A DNA stretch of 64,000 bases from Neurospora intermedia (GCA_037102815.1 BTPP01000012.1:1-64000), one strand, 5' to 3'. Shown: positions 22,850 to 35,196, counted from the stretch's first letter. Translations and numbers: made by a program. The notes: generated by a model not told the origin, from the sequence alone.

Positions 22850-24350
22850 ATGTACAGAACCAATCACCCAAGGTGGAAGCTCACTCACATTCTCTGTATC
22901 CTTGGCCACCTCGGACTGATAATAGCCGGCGTCGTGGCCTTCATCCACAACCTGGAGAGCGAGGCCGACAACTTTGACTCTATATCACAGCAACCAACGT
23001 CAATAGTCATGAACATGTCGGATGACCAGACGGTCATTAATGCTGATACCAAGTCATGCACCATTGTACTGGTCCAGGGCTTGGGCAATGGTGCTGATGG
23101 AAAGAGTGGAAGCGGGCATAGCAATTTTGGGATTATCGTCAATGAGCTGTTGCCGGTCGCTTCGGTCATTGTGGTAAGTCACTTCTTTTTTTGTGTCGGT
23201 ATAGGAGCAGGAGCGTCAGCACGGTGTGTTTCACTTCATGTTGTTCACCATCATGACCGTCTCATGGCAGCCCTACACCAATTTCTCCTCCCTTTCTCAA
23301 TCTTGATTGCATCAAATGCAGAATACATTGCACCCGCCGGTTACAGCGCACCACACGATAATGGTTCCTACTTAGCTCCTCCACATTTCCGGCAATTTAT
23401 GCGGTATTGCGTCAATGGTCTGCTAACAAACACTACCAGGGAACAATAGGTCTGCTTCTCAACATTGGAATATTTGCCGCTCTGCTCGCCGTCGAGAGCA
23501 CCTCTGCCAAGGTCAATCTCACAGAAGGCGAGCAGCACTGGCGTAAGAAGATCGTAACAGTCTCCTGTTGCGTGTTTAATCTGCTTCTTGCCGGTGCAGG
23601 GATAGGGTTAGCGGGAGCCATGGGAATCAGGTTGTCTAGTGTTGGTGGTAGGCACCTGGGCATGAGTGAAAGTGAAAGGAGTCTCATTGCTCCTTTGGTC
23701 TTGGGTGCCGTGCAAGCGTGAGTTTTTTCTCCCTATTCTTTTGTCTCCTTTCCTGCACGGAACCTACCTACCTACCTACAAAAGGCCAGAGTGAGATGTC
23801 TGGCAACCAGGGCATCCACAACTTAGACGCTTTCCCACGAGAGCGAGTGCTTCTCGATATTGCCAATGTGCGTGGTGGCTGACTGACCACCATCCTTCAC
23901 TGCAAGCCCAATGGTAGCTTGAGAGAAAGCATCATCTTGGAAGTGACTGGCAGTTGGATGGCTGGGTATGTGAGTGGGTGAGGATTGGTGGACGGAAGGT
24001 TGGTTCATCAGTCATCACCGAACACAGGGTCTAAGCCACCCTCAAGGTCATTCCCGCTCATGCGCTACCTATCTTGAGTTTTGTCATCACCCACCTCGGC
24101 TCTTGCATACCTCTACCTTACCTGATTGACATTGTGGCAGGCTTCTGAGGCATTTACCACCGTCCTGTCCAGTTTTTCTGTCCGTTCCTGTTCCCTTTAT
24201 CACTTTTACCCACTGCATTTTCACTGCATACGAATAATATGAAGGAATTGGTTGGCTAATTTACCTATCGCTTACAGGCCACTCTGCGTAATAACGGCAC
24301 TGTTCGACTTTATCAAGAATCATCGAGAAGGACAAGATCTCATCGACTAG
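22850..24350 (+). CDS. Predicted four-pass membrane protein, about 224 aa, function unknown
   Basis: Exons 22,850-23,173, 23,440-23,717 and 24,278-24,350 join in frame, with clean GTAAGT, GTGAG, CCAG and ACAG splice ends. Hydrophobic segments: LTHILCILGHLGLIIAGVV near residue 10, a segment starting FGIIVNELLPVASVIV that continues across intron 1 into GLLLNIGIFAALLAV, then VSCCVFNLLLAGAGIGLAG, and finally LIAPLVLGAVQAPLCVITAL, completed only by the short third exon. The first loop is Gly/Ser-rich (GLGNGADGKSGSGHSNFG). A ~560-base second intron is long for this genome and could hide a small exon. I do not recognise the family. Confidence 0.65.
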
Positions 24351-26393
24351 GTAGTTGGGTTACCTCTGAGAAAAAGGAGTCCATGGTGTAGGGTGCAGAC
24401 TGGATGTAAAAGGGCGCTGTCTATGGTTGCATATGGGTTCCATTTGTTATGATGATTTCACGGAGTTGGGCGGCATACCTCTACTTATTGATTTGGATCT
24501 CGAGACGCCTCACTTGAAGATTTGGAGCTGGCGGTATCGGCGCTTTGAAGACAAGGAGTAAAAAGGTTACATGTAGGTAATGTGGAGGTCATCACAAAAC
24601 AGGGTGAGAAGCCGTCAGCATCCGCGTGTGACAGAAATGACACTACTGCAAAGTTCTTCTTATCCATGTCTCCCTCCTGTTGGTCACCTTCGTGTCACAT
24701 CGTGAATCCCCGCCTTCCTTTTTTTTTTTAAAAAAAAAAAAAAGAAATTTTTTTCTTTGTCTCTGCCTAGCCAGTCCTTGCCATTGGATGTTTCCTGATG
24801 GCTTTTATCGTGTCTTATCCTCGATTTTCACGCACTTCACGATCCCTGGCTCTGGTACTTTGGTCATACTGCCCTGACTGTCCCTGCAGGCCTTTCCACG
24901 CACAGCACGTACGAAAGAACCTAAACATTTTCTCTGCGAGATGGTGTACCGAGCATCTGGAGCAGGAACCGTGCATATAGGTAGCAGGTATACTTCAAGG
25001 GACAAATGCAGGTTGCCGCAAGGTTATATTGTCAAGATCTCCGAACAAGACCACATGTTGAAGATACATGTACCTTAGCTCCGGTCGACATGTTCAATTT
25101 TGCGCAACAACATGATGATAGACTAACGGATTGTGACATATGTGTCCGCTGTGGACGATGATCCGAGTTGGGGTTGGACACGTACTCGGAGTTTCATAGG
25201 TAGGTAGTTAGACCCTGGCCTGGCCTAGCAGTTGACCGTCAAGGTCGGCATGGACATGTACAACTCACATCAAGCCTCCATCAAACCGCAAACGATCGAG
25301 GTACACTTGTCAAACTGTATGATGATGGCTGAAACAAGAGCAGCTGTCTCCAGCCGACAGGTGATCGTGGTGGCGTTTAAAGGGCACCACGCCAGCCAGG
25401 GGTTGATATCGTGGCCCCCGGAGTCAGCCCTCTCGGGCGTTGGCATTCTCTGCATCACAGCATAAGAGGACACTAGCTGATCTCGGCATAGGCAAGGTTC
25501 TTTTCAGATTGGGAAATGCTGTGCCACGCGCGCGGTTTCTCTTTTGTGTCGTGATGGTGTTCTGGCTTCGTACAAAAAGCTAATCACCTCTTGTGTCAGC
25601 AGGTGAAATTTGCTCCTTTGCCGGCTGCAATATGGTTGAGTTGAAATGCGGTGCTAGCTGGTCGTCGTCGGTCCCTTGGTCGGACAACGAGGTGAGGTTG
25701 CATTGCGACGGTGTGATCGGCCCCCAAACGTCGTGCTCAGCAGAAAAGTGTTCCGTCGGAGGCTCATTGAATCAGCGATCGTCAGGCGATGGCGATGCTA
25801 CCTAGGCAGTGCCATTGTGCGGTGTTTCGGAATACAAGCCAGTATCTAGGTACCTCTAGGATAGATTGGTCGAGGCAATAAACAGACGAGGCGTGGTCGA
25901 TACCGGCAGCCTCAATGCCATTCCATGTCGTCGGGAGGTGGCATTTTGGCAATGGGAGACTTTTGCCAGGTGCTATTTGGAAGAATTTCTAGGTGTAGTC
26001 CAGGTGGTAGCGGGGGGTTACATGGGCGGCCGTGTTTGGGCAACAGTCCCCACCGCCATTTGGCGGATGGCGACCAATGCCTGACGACCAAGGGAATAAC
26101 GGGTTAGGTAGGGGCGGCCGCCCACTGGCGTCATGCGCGGTTCACGGCTTCCTTCTGCACTGAACGCAGCGGCACTAAAAAAGTGAGGTTCTTGCATCCC
26201 GTCTCTTCCTGGGGCGTGCCGGCGCTCCGCATTTCCCATTCCATCTTCCAGTCAGGTTCGTTCAGTTTCGTGCCCAACCACCCCCCCTTCGGCCACCGGA
26301 TTCTCTCTCAGTTTGTTCCATCATTTGCTGCTTCCTGTCCTAGCTCGCTTTTCTCTTTCTTACAAAGCGCTCGGATTTCAAGGATAGGCCCTG
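24351..26393. other. Gene-free stretch with a T11A14 tract
   Basis: About 2 kb without a supported gene. At 24,719-24,743 a run of 11 T is followed directly by 14 A, a self-complementary tract likely to form a hairpin or to exclude nucleosomes. The last few hundred bases (from about 26,180) are pyrimidine-rich and probably form the leader/promoter of the Clr5-domain gene. Confidence 0.5.
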
Positions 26394-28927
26394 ATGGTGA
26401 CCATGACCCGTGCAGATGCTCCCGCCGTCCCGGGCCTTCAATCACATCCACTGGCACCTCCACAACAACACGCACTTCAACCGCAACCCGTCTCTCTTTC
26501 ATCGGCGTCAGCACGACCCTTATCATCCACATTTTCGCAACGACTTCCTCCTTTGGCCATGTCAATAGGAACAGCGCCGGTGCCTGGCGCTCCTCACTTG
26601 CAAAGACCTCCAGGGCTGGGACAGCAGCAGTCCAGTACACGCACGCTCCAGGGCCCGTCCGCGCAGGATTGGGCCCGCCATCGAGATATCATCATCGACC
26701 TCTACAGACAGTATCCCCTCAAGAAAGTAAGCGATATAATGAGGAGTCAATACAACTTCTCGGCAAGGTATTTTGGCGTCCCTTCAGTCCGTCTTTATCA
26801 GCTCAATCAAACAATCGATGGCGTCTTCGTTACCATGTTCTTGTCCCCGTCTCAGCATGGACACAGCATCTGCACCCCGTCAGAGACACCCTGTCCTGTC
26901 CCATCACTGCACTCACCCATCGAGTCGTCGCAGCTTTCATGGGAGCTAGCCGCATGTGCTGGCTCCACGCCCTGTTGACCACAGCACCGAGATCCAGCTC
27001 ATCTCTGTCACGTCTCCGTTCCCTTATACCGTTGCTGGCATTCATGTCTATCTGATCACGTCCTCTCCAACTATAATAATGGCCACTTCCATGTCATCGT
27101 GTTTCTCATGACCTCTCGTTGTCATCATCATACCTTCCATACCCTCTATCTTTCATCTCACCCTACCTTGTCACATCATACCACCCCTCCCTCAAAACAA
27201 CCAACATGACGCTGATCGAGATCCCCTTTGCTAACCTCACCTTGTCGGACACCAGCAAACGCATGTATGACAAGAGGTTCCGGGAATGGAATGTGTTTAA
27301 AAATGTCAACAGTGATGAAAAGGATAGGCATGTACGTCCTGGTCGGTTCCATGGATCCACTTCGCCTCGGAGGCACGGCCATGCCTCACCAGCGGCACAA
27401 CATGATATAAATAACCGGGACGGCGTGGAGGAAACACCACCGTTCACACAACTCTTGCTATCACCACATGAGAGACGGAGGCGGTCACAACGGTCGACAA
27501 GCCCCTGCACATCCCTGTCCATCACCATATCCAGTCCAAGTACCAAGTCCATAGGGACGTCACCAGCACCCGTACATCAGCGAGCCATGAGCCCACCAAT
27601 CACCCGATCGGCCTTGAGCATAGCGGATCTTATCATTGAAACAGCCCCCCAGCCGAAGCAGAGATCCGAGTCTCCTGCCGAAACCATCGAAACGTGCTCG
27701 TCACCGGCTTTCTCTTCCTCGACACCTGGCGGTCAATCATGCGCTACACCTGCATCGAGCTGTGCTTGGTCTGAGGATCAGAACCGAGATAAGGACAGGC
27801 AATTAGTCCACACCAGGTTGCCCAACCCGCAAAATCTTTCCAACTTCAAGGCACAAATCCGCGCCCTTGCCGAGTCACCGCCGCCATTCATCGCCCCGGA
27901 CTCCAGGACGCGGACACTGGACATCATCACTCTCAGCCTCCGTGACTACTATGACTGGCAGATACGCAACGTACCAGACGGCATATCACCCGATAACTTC
28001 CTCGGACAGGGGACAACCGATGCATCACAGCAGTACTGGTCTTCTATCAAGAACGCGATCTACCTCATCAAGCTCTCGGCCAGTTCAGCGCAGTCAGATG
28101 CCACTCAGCGACCTGATCTCCGTGCATGGCCGGCCCTGTCCGAAGCTGGTCGGGACGCCGCAGCCGCCATGACCAGCCAACCTTTTGACTTCCTCCGCAA
28201 CCTCTTCGCCACGCTCTCGCCAGCCAACGTCCGCGCCCGTCCTGAACTTCGGACCATCCTCCTACAGTTCCTCGCCAGCGAAGCCAATAACCACTTCTCG
28301 CCCACACACCCCATCGCCCGCATCTGCACCGAGCTCAGCAACGACGAAGACTGCCAGGAAATCTCGCGCCGCGCGTTGCAGTGCATGGTAGACTTGTTCA
28401 GCCGTCTCGGCCAACGACGTTTCGTCTCCTTCAAACTCCTTGACTCCCTGGCCACTCTCCTCCGTCGCAACGGCGAGTTCGATGCGGCAATGGTCATTGT
28501 CACGGAGCTCTTCAAAGCCTGCCGGCAAGAATTCGGGCCATACGCGGAACAGACGCGTGCAGTTCAGAATGAGTTGGCGCACTTCTACATGGTTGTGGAC
28601 GACGGTGATCAAGCATTGCAGCACTGTATGGCCGTCATTCGCCGTCCGCCACCCGAGGGGCTAGCCAATGACCCGAAGATTGCTTTTCACCAAGACGGCA
28701 TTGCAGCGCACACGATGGAGGACGTCGCGGAGATTCATGAGAAACGGGGGGATCTGGATCAGGCGATTGTTTGGCTTGAGAGGGCAGCGGATGTCGCATT
28801 GAGGATTTGGGGGCCGCAGGCAGTAGCGACGGGGCATATCATCGACAAGCTCACGACGCTCAAGAAGGAGTATGCGAATAATATGTTGAAAAGTGCGAGG
28901 GACTGGGAGGCTATCATCGAACGATAG
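26394..28927 (+). CDS. Clr5-domain protein with C-terminal TPR-like repeats, 681 aa
   Basis: Two exons, 26,394-26,767 and 27,256-28,927, join in frame across a 488-base intron. The junction falls inside the Clr5 domain and restores it: W93ARHRDIIIDLY, LKKVSDIMRSQYNF, then SASKRMYDKRF and REWNVFKN (about 93-145). The N-terminal 90 residues are Pro/Gln/Ser-rich. Residues about 145-370 are low-complexity and Ser/Pro-rich. The C-terminal third is alpha-helical with TPR-like units (RNGEFDAAMVIVTEL, VDDGDQALQHCMAV, RGDLDQAIVWLERAADVA). Clr5 is named after a fission-yeast silencing factor. In filamentous fungi such proteins are numerous, often subtelomeric, and mostly uncharacterised. A role in chromatin or in regulated responses is inference. 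Confidence 0.85.
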
Positions 28928-30610
28928 TAGAGGTATTTAGAGGTAGCTTTGGGGTTGATTGATTGAACAATCGTTGTTATTTAACTCTTCTTTTGTAGAA
29001 TGAGCGAATCCTGCAATGCCTACGAGCAACTCTCAACATTGTTGACACACTCAAGAAAAGATAGAGGTAAGGTGTTAGTGGAAGTTCCAAGGCGTAAACA
29101 GGATCCACAAAAGGATTTAACGCAACGAGAAACATGTATCTATCTAGAGGTATATACCTAGGTACCTCTGGTTAGAAGAGGGGTCCTTCGGGATCCGGAC
29201 CCGGTACCGGAAGCACCAATGACTGCATGACATCTACAACAGGCTTGGGGTGGTTTGATGCAGCTTCACACAGAAACTCATAATAGAAGTGTGTTGGGAT
29301 TGCAGGTACTCGTGCTGCACCCTCATCCAAGGGGACATGGCCATGCGATCTCTCAGACAATTAAATGCTGACGAGGCCACGAAACCACGGGAACTCCAGT
29401 GCGGCGGGAGCCCGAAGCACCCGATGGTGGCCGAAAACTCGGGACAATTATGGCATGCCTCGACCAGCCTCAGATAAGCTGGAAAGAGCAACCAGCAACC
29501 ACATTCTGAATCCTACAAGGTAAGTACCTAGGTACCTAGAGGTAAGCACTGTAGCGCACACCGACGGAAACCCAACAAAATTGCAATTCTGGAGCTCGAT
29601 TAGTTCAAGTCCGTCGTGCAGTCTTCATTGCATGTGTCCAAGAACCGCATCCGACGTTGCATCAGTCTCAAGCCTCAACACCAAGTCAGCATCAGCGATA
29701 CCATTGGTCTTTGCGAAAGCCTAAGTATTTTAACCATATCTCCTCTAGCATCTATTTGTATTTGGAAGATCGCATCATTCTGCGCATGGGCTAACAGGTA
29801 GCAACTGAGGTACCTCTACGATCGAACAATGTCTGAACCTCGCAAAACCACTGTGTCCCCTTCTCCCGAAGGAGAGCTCGGTCCCAGCCCTGGCAACGAG
29901 TCTGATCAAACCCCCTCTCCGCCCGGTCCATTGCGTGGCCCCGAAGCCTCCGTGTCCGAAGTGCTCGAGTCCGCCGATGTCGCCGATAACCAAGACCAAC
30001 ATTAAAAGCAATGAAAAGGAAATGAGAGTTGTAGAAGGGCGAAGCGGGGATGATGGTAATGCTGGCAAGACTTGTGTAGAGGCGTGACGTGATCGCTCAA
30101 GAGCATGGAGAGTTCCAAAAAGAGGAAGCAGGCCCTGAACATCGAGTATAATGGGATTTGTGATAGGCTTGAGGCTTTGGGAATGCTGGGTGGGCAATGT
30201 GGATTGGAAGGAAGTTCTACAAAAGGATAGTAGAGACGCTGGGGAGGAACATGGTAGATGGTAGGTACCTACCTGTAACAATGCTGAATGGTTATTTCAA
30301 GACCACGACGTTCAACAACGGCGGGAAGAAAATCAGAGCACTTGACTTTGAGAAGTTGATCTTATAGCTACTATCTGGGTATGTAGGCCTTCTCCTAATC
30401 CTTTCGTCCCCCAATCCCCATCTTAATTCCTCTTGTCAACCCTTCTCTTCATCTTGCCCCTCTTTTCCCTCAATTCTCTTTTCTCCCCTTGGGGTATTTT
30501 GCTGGGTGAGTAATGTCTTTCAGACTTTCGAAAGAAATCTCATAATCATACCTCTACAACCTACTGTAAAGACTTGACCGTTGGCCCCTTCCATCCGGGA
30601 GGGCGATCCC
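28928..30610. other. Mostly gene-free region around a 58-codon frame
   Basis: Apart from the short frame at 29,829-30,005 I see no coding sequence. The dispersed TACCTAGGTACCTCTAG-type motif occurs at about 29,150-29,170, 29,525-29,545 and 29,808-29,820, unusually dense here. Confidence 0.45.
29829..30005 (+). CDS. Possible small protein, 58 aa, Pro/Ser/Glu-rich
   Basis: ATG at 29,829 opens a 58-codon frame ending in TAA at 30,003-30,005. The peptide begins MSEPRKTTVSPSPEGELG, is hydrophilic and acidic towards its end (SVSEVLESADVADNQDQH), and has no hydrophobic segment. Codon choice strongly favours C in third position (CCC, GCC, GTC, ACC, AAC), as in the confirmed genes here and unlike the flanks. 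I know no family. It could be an isolated small gene or an exon of a longer transcript. The opposite-strand frame over this interval looks like its shadow. Confidence 0.4.
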   Translation: MSEPRKTTVSPSPEGELGPSPGNESDQTPSPPGPLRGPEASVSEVLESADVADNQDQH

Positions 30611-31512
30611 TTAGTTGCCATGAACAAGCTGCAGATCCTTCCGAAGGGTGAAGTAATAAATACTCTGGCAGTCACGAAAGGGAATAGCCAAACCTTTGGG
30701 CTTGCTATCCTTGAAACCCTGGTAGACGAAGGTGTCAGAGGTCAAAAAACTATTTGCATCACTCAATGTTAGCCATTCGTCCTTCTTGAACACACAAATT
30801 CATTCTACCCCGTCTTCATCCATTTCCTTCCAAAGTTCACAGCAAAAAGGGGGGAAAACAAAACAACTCACCCAACAGTGGTAAAGTCCGCCTGCTTCTG
30901 CGCATCCTTGGTGATGTTCCAGCTCAACATGTTGTTGTAGTTGATGAACAGGCATCCCTGGACCGAGCCCTCCCAGACATGGAAGATGCCGTCGTCGTCG
31001 AAGCGGTCCATGAGGCAAAGGGAGTCATCCGGGGGGAGGTAGTTGAGGTCGTGGCAGTTCTTGTCGTCTTCGCAGATCTGTTGTTGTTTGTGTTTTTGTC
31101 AGTACAGCTGTTACCTTGGCAAGTCACACCCGAAGGCTCCGGAGCTGCAAGAACCTGTCTGAGGAAAAAGAACTAAAAGCGAACATACCACAACCAAGGA
31201 ATCGGTTCCATGACCCCAGTTGGGTCTCTTCTGGCAGTTGAAGAAGTGAATAACCTCGTTGTTACCGCCCGTCCATTTGGGCGGGTCCTTCCTCGCGTTC
31301 AAGGCCAAACCCTCGTCCTCACGCTTGTTTAACGGACCGTAGCGGGTGTATGCAGCTAAAGCGTCTTCCGGGCTGAGAGGGACATTGGGGCTGGTGCTGA
31401 CGGGATCAGCGATAGCCGGGCTGGGAGCGGCCAGGACGAAAGCGGTCGGGTTGAGAAGGCTGACGGCGAGGGTACCGCTGACGACAAGGGACTTTAGGAC
31501 TGAGGTAAACAT
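30611..31512 (-). CDS. Secreted six-cysteine protein with a dibasic site, 222 aa
   Basis: Exons 31,512-31,189, 31,077-30,872 and 30,749-30,611 join in frame. The first ~29 residues form a signal peptide (hydrophobic SLVVSGTLAVSLL.. followed by AFVLAAPSP). A Lys-Arg pair at 63-64 (LNKRED) is a candidate Kex2 cleavage site, leaving a mature chain of about 158 residues. That chain carries six Cys (in NCQK, ICED, NCHD, LCLM, GCLF, DCQS), which could form three disulfides, plus many Asp/Asn/Trp residues. The single frame covering exon 1 and the intron is not the product. No family recognised. A cell-wall or environmental role is plausible, as is an effector-like role, but neither is shown. Confidence 0.75.
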
Positions 31513-32648
31513 TTTGAAATCTTCCCAAGGGATTGAGGATGCGGGCTAGGGATGTGTGTCGAAGTTGAAGCGGTTGCCGAGTCCTTTGGGCGAGTTTGTC
31601 TGACTGGACGGGACTTGGAAGAAATGGGCGGTTGGGACCAGACTCAGCTGGAAGGGAGAGAATTCCATTTCTTATACTTCTGAAAGTGGAAAGAGCAGCC
31701 AGAAAATACGGGAGGAAAGTGCCGGTGAAGGGAAGTGCAGTGAATGGGAGTGCCTGTGAAGGAAAGATCAGTGAATATGAGTGCCAGGCCGATGAGGGGA
31801 GCCTCAAATGCACCTAGTAAACCTGATGGGCGCCAAGGTCAACGAAACTTATGGAAGGTACCTCGTCCTGCACAAAATAGTTGAGACCTGTAAATACTAA
31901 ACCTTGGCTAGAGGTATACTCCTACTGCGCATCCAGTGTCCTTGTTACACCTCTGATCTTGAGTTCTAGGCAATTCCTGAACAGAAATATCCGAATGGAA
32001 CTCTAGCCGATGTCTTTTCGAACTGTTCTAATCCCTATCACAGTCTTGCTATGGCCTTTTTTTTTTTCTGTTTTTTTTTCTTTTTCAGTTTTTTTCATAC
32101 CTATCTTGGGGGACGGTAGCGGACTGGTTTACCTAACCTGTAGGTTGGTGTCATCTTTCTTGTCTCGGACGTGGGTACCTGTGAAATTCCAGGTTTCAAC
32201 CGGTAATGAACCTTCCAATGCTACTGTATGAGATGTTTGGGCGAGCGCTGTACTTGTGTGAAAACTCTCGCCCAGCTGGATTATCTGTTGTACCACCGCA
32301 TGCAAGCAAGAATGTGGATTTCTGAAGTGATCGTGAAAAAAACCCTGGAGGTAGTATGAACAGCATAATGCCGCTCGCCTTGGCCAGAAAGTCTGTTGTA
32401 ATGCTCCTATATGCCTCACAATAAGCCAAGAACATATCAGCTAGAGGCTGTTAGGCATTGTTTGAGCTTAGAAGTCAATGCTTTGAATTTAGATCCAAAA
32501 GTGTACCAAAGACCTACCTACTGAACAGAGGCTACCTAAGCTTCTCCAGCTCCAGTGCACACTTCATTGTTGCTCCAAAAACGGGCATTGTTCCTTCCAC
32601 CATCCACGACGGGCCATCTCAACCAGGTAGTTCTTATCATGCGCGCCT
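31513..32648. other. Intergenic region
   Basis: About 1.1 kb, upstream of the secreted six-Cys gene and downstream of the guanine deaminase gene. It contains T-rich tracts (about 32,057-32,095). No gene was recognised. Confidence 0.45.
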
Positions 32649-34101
32649 TCATATTTTCACCTCCCTCACCACCCTCCCCTTCACCAATACCCTCACAATA
32701 TTCCTATCATCCCCTGTCATCACAAACTTCTCGAACACCGTACCCAATTCGTCCTGCTCCTCTACTATTGTCATCACCCCGTCCCTCTGCCAGTCCACCA
32801 CCAACGCATCGAACTCCTTCCCCACCTCAAAATTCCCCACCTTGTCCTCGAGACAACAAACCTCGGCGCCTCCCAATGTTGCCAAATAAAAGGCCTCGGC
32901 AATTTTCAACCCCTTATCTCTCCCCTTCGACTCGACCTCCCGCGCATGACTAGCAATCATGGCCTGCCTTATCGCATCCAGCATCGAAGACGAAAACCCT
33001 CCTCCACTGTCAGTCCCCAGACCGACTTTGATTCTGCGGTTGAGAAACTCCCGGATAGGAGCGGCCATAAACCCGCCGCCCACTGTCATGTTGCTTATCG
33101 GACAGTGAGCCACGCCGCACTGTAGCTCTTTCAGCTTGTCAAATTCATGGGGGGCCATGTAACAGCAGTGCGCGAGGATGGACCGCTTGGTCAGAAGGCC
33201 GTAGTGGTGGTAAAGGTCGGCCTCGGAGGAGAACTGAGGGAAGAGTTCGCGGGTAGCGGTAATCTCCTGCTCTGCTTCGTTGAAGTGCGTCTGAATAGGC
33301 AGGTCAGGGTTTTGGGCTGCTATTTGCCCGAGGCCAGCAAGACATTCGGCGTCACAGGAGATGGCAAAGCGAGGGGTGAGGACGTGCTTCAGTAGCTTTC
33401 CTTCGGGGTCAATCTTCCGGATGTGGGCGATGCAGGATTCCGTATCTTGAAGGGACTGCTCGACAGACGCATCGCGGTAATAGTCAGGGGAGTTGCGCGT
33501 CATGTTGCATTTCCCTACGAATGCGCGCTGGCCTTTGGCCAGGCAGAGATCGGCGAGGATGTTGGTTGCCTCGGGGTGGATGGAGCCATAGTAGGAAGCG
33601 GTGGTGATACCTTGTCGAAGGAAGCCATCGATAGCGGAGGAGTAAATACGCTGCGCGTGGGAGGGATCGCGGAAGCGACCTTCGTTGGGGAAGGTGATTG
33701 CGGAAAGCCAGTCCAGGATGTGTTGGCCTTGTCCGAGACCACGTTGGGCCCATTGGGGGGCGTGGTTGTGTGTATCGATGAAACCGGGGATGATGAATTG
33801 GGAAGGGGAGAGATAGTGAAGGGTTGTGGTGGCGGTGTCTCTAGGGGTTAATGTATTAGTAGGTAGGTCAAGGTAGTTGAAGATTTGATACGAGACTGAT
33901 AATCAGTATCATCAGAAGATCTACCTACACGAGGCTGCCAACCTCTCCCGGCTTCACATCTTTGTGAAAGACAGTGATTACGCCCTGCGCTTCGACGATC
34001 AAAAGGGCGGCAGGAAGGATCTCAAGGTCATGGCCAGGCGTTGACAGCGAGTGGATGACGGCGCCATAGAAGGCTTGGGCTTTTGCTCCGTGCGATCCCA
34101 T
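32649..34101 (-). CDS. Guanine deaminase (amidohydrolase), 454 aa
   Basis: Two exons, 34,101-33,929 and 33,840-32,649, join in frame (SLV|DTATTTLHYLSPSQ). The start chosen is the Met of MGSHGAKAQAFYGAVIHSL; another Met lies 8 codons upstream. Zinc-site and active-site motifs of the guanine deaminase branch of the amidohydrolase superfamily are present: GFIDTHNHAPQ, FVGKCNM, THFNEAEQE, LAHCCYM and GLGTDSGGG, followed by the family's LGGAEVCCLEDKVG..VGKEFDALVVD ending. It converts guanine to xanthine, feeding purine salvage and catabolism in the cytoplasm. Length matches the family. The lower-coordinate reading frames in other phases are shadows. Confidence 0.95.
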
Positions 34102-35196
34102 GTTAGATTGCCGCGATCTTGACAAGAGGAAGTGGTGTTCCAGGTCCGGTCGTTTGCGTTGATGTCATCCCGGTCTTGCACACAAACCTGGAGCCCAGGA
34201 TGAAGCAGCAGGAAACATGTGCGGGGGAAGTCGGCGTCGGCCCCCCGAAATAGCGGGTTTGTTCCTGACCCCGCTCCGCGATATGTACAGTCCAGAACTG
34301 GTTTGTTTGTTAGTTCGAGACCTCGTATCAACTCTCCTATGCGATTTTATGGCTAACTAATGCATAATCTTACCTTGGCCGCGCTATCTCTAATATTCAA
34401 AATGCTAAATGAAACCCAATTGATGCATTTTGATCTATCTATGTAAGCTTTAGGACCATTAGAAATAAATGTCGTCTAATGCACAAATATATTGTAGGAG
34501 TGCCTGGTGGACGTACCAAGCCAATAAACAAACTAGCACTGGACCGTACGTGGCGTGCACTAACAAATTCGCCAATGAGCTCGACAACTCGCTGAAGACA
34601 CTCGCCTCTTTCAACTCAAACAAGAACAAACGATGTGACAGAAAAGGCTCTTCATCAAATTCACGTCTATCCAGAATACATGATAGGGTAAGCGACAGGC
34701 GACTTCCTTGGTTCTATGGTATCTTCTCGGCGAGTAATACTAAGGTCCTGCATTGTTAGTGCTAGCGGCCTGCGATGCCAAGACCGCAGTGTCGGGTGCC
34801 GTTGCCCTTCCGCTGTCCACTGCAGTGGCGAGCGACACCCCGGACCACTGCAGCTTCACCAACTGTTCCATGTCATCTTCGACTGCCCGGTCAGTGACCG
34901 ACCGAACGAACTGAACTGAAGGGTCCAACACCTCACCACAATGGATTCCGCGCACAATGAGTTGAAATAGGAAGGCGACGTCCATCGAATTGATCTTTCC
35001 CAAGCGAGGCAATCTTGGTGAATTATTGATGTGTCATATGTAGGTAGGTACAAGCCCTTCCTCGTTCATACCCGAATTTCCACCTCAAGCTCTCTATCAA
35101 CATCCTGTGTTCCTGTCAGACCAAGTCACCTTCATTTCAAGCCAATCCCCAAGGGCACTCAGTCGTCTCCCAAGCGCGGTATCTCGCACCCCCTAT
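34102..35196. other. Intergenic region with one weak minus-strand frame
   Basis: Holds the promoter of the guanine deaminase gene and the 3' end of the WD-like secreted protein gene. A 90-codon minus-strand frame (34,740-35,012; begins MPRLGKINSMDVAFLFQLIV) has reasonable codon usage but no recognised motif. It could be a small gene or an exon, and I do not call it as a gene. Confidence 0.35.

Noticed and set aside
22314-22919. 201-codon hydrophobic frame ahead of the four-TM gene
   Set aside because: It overlaps the start of the better-supported spliced gene in another phase and shows no family match. The hydrophobicity comes from T-rich leader sequence.
23060-23140. Gly/Ser-rich loop of the four-TM protein as a fourth copy of the amyloid motif
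   Set aside because: It has GxG words but lacks the conserved Gln, His and Asn run and the 9-residue spacing.
26183-27055. 290-codon plus-strand frame overlapping the Clr5 gene's first exon
   Set aside because: It is in a different phase from the Clr5 domain, has no motif and runs through the intron. It is a shadow frame.
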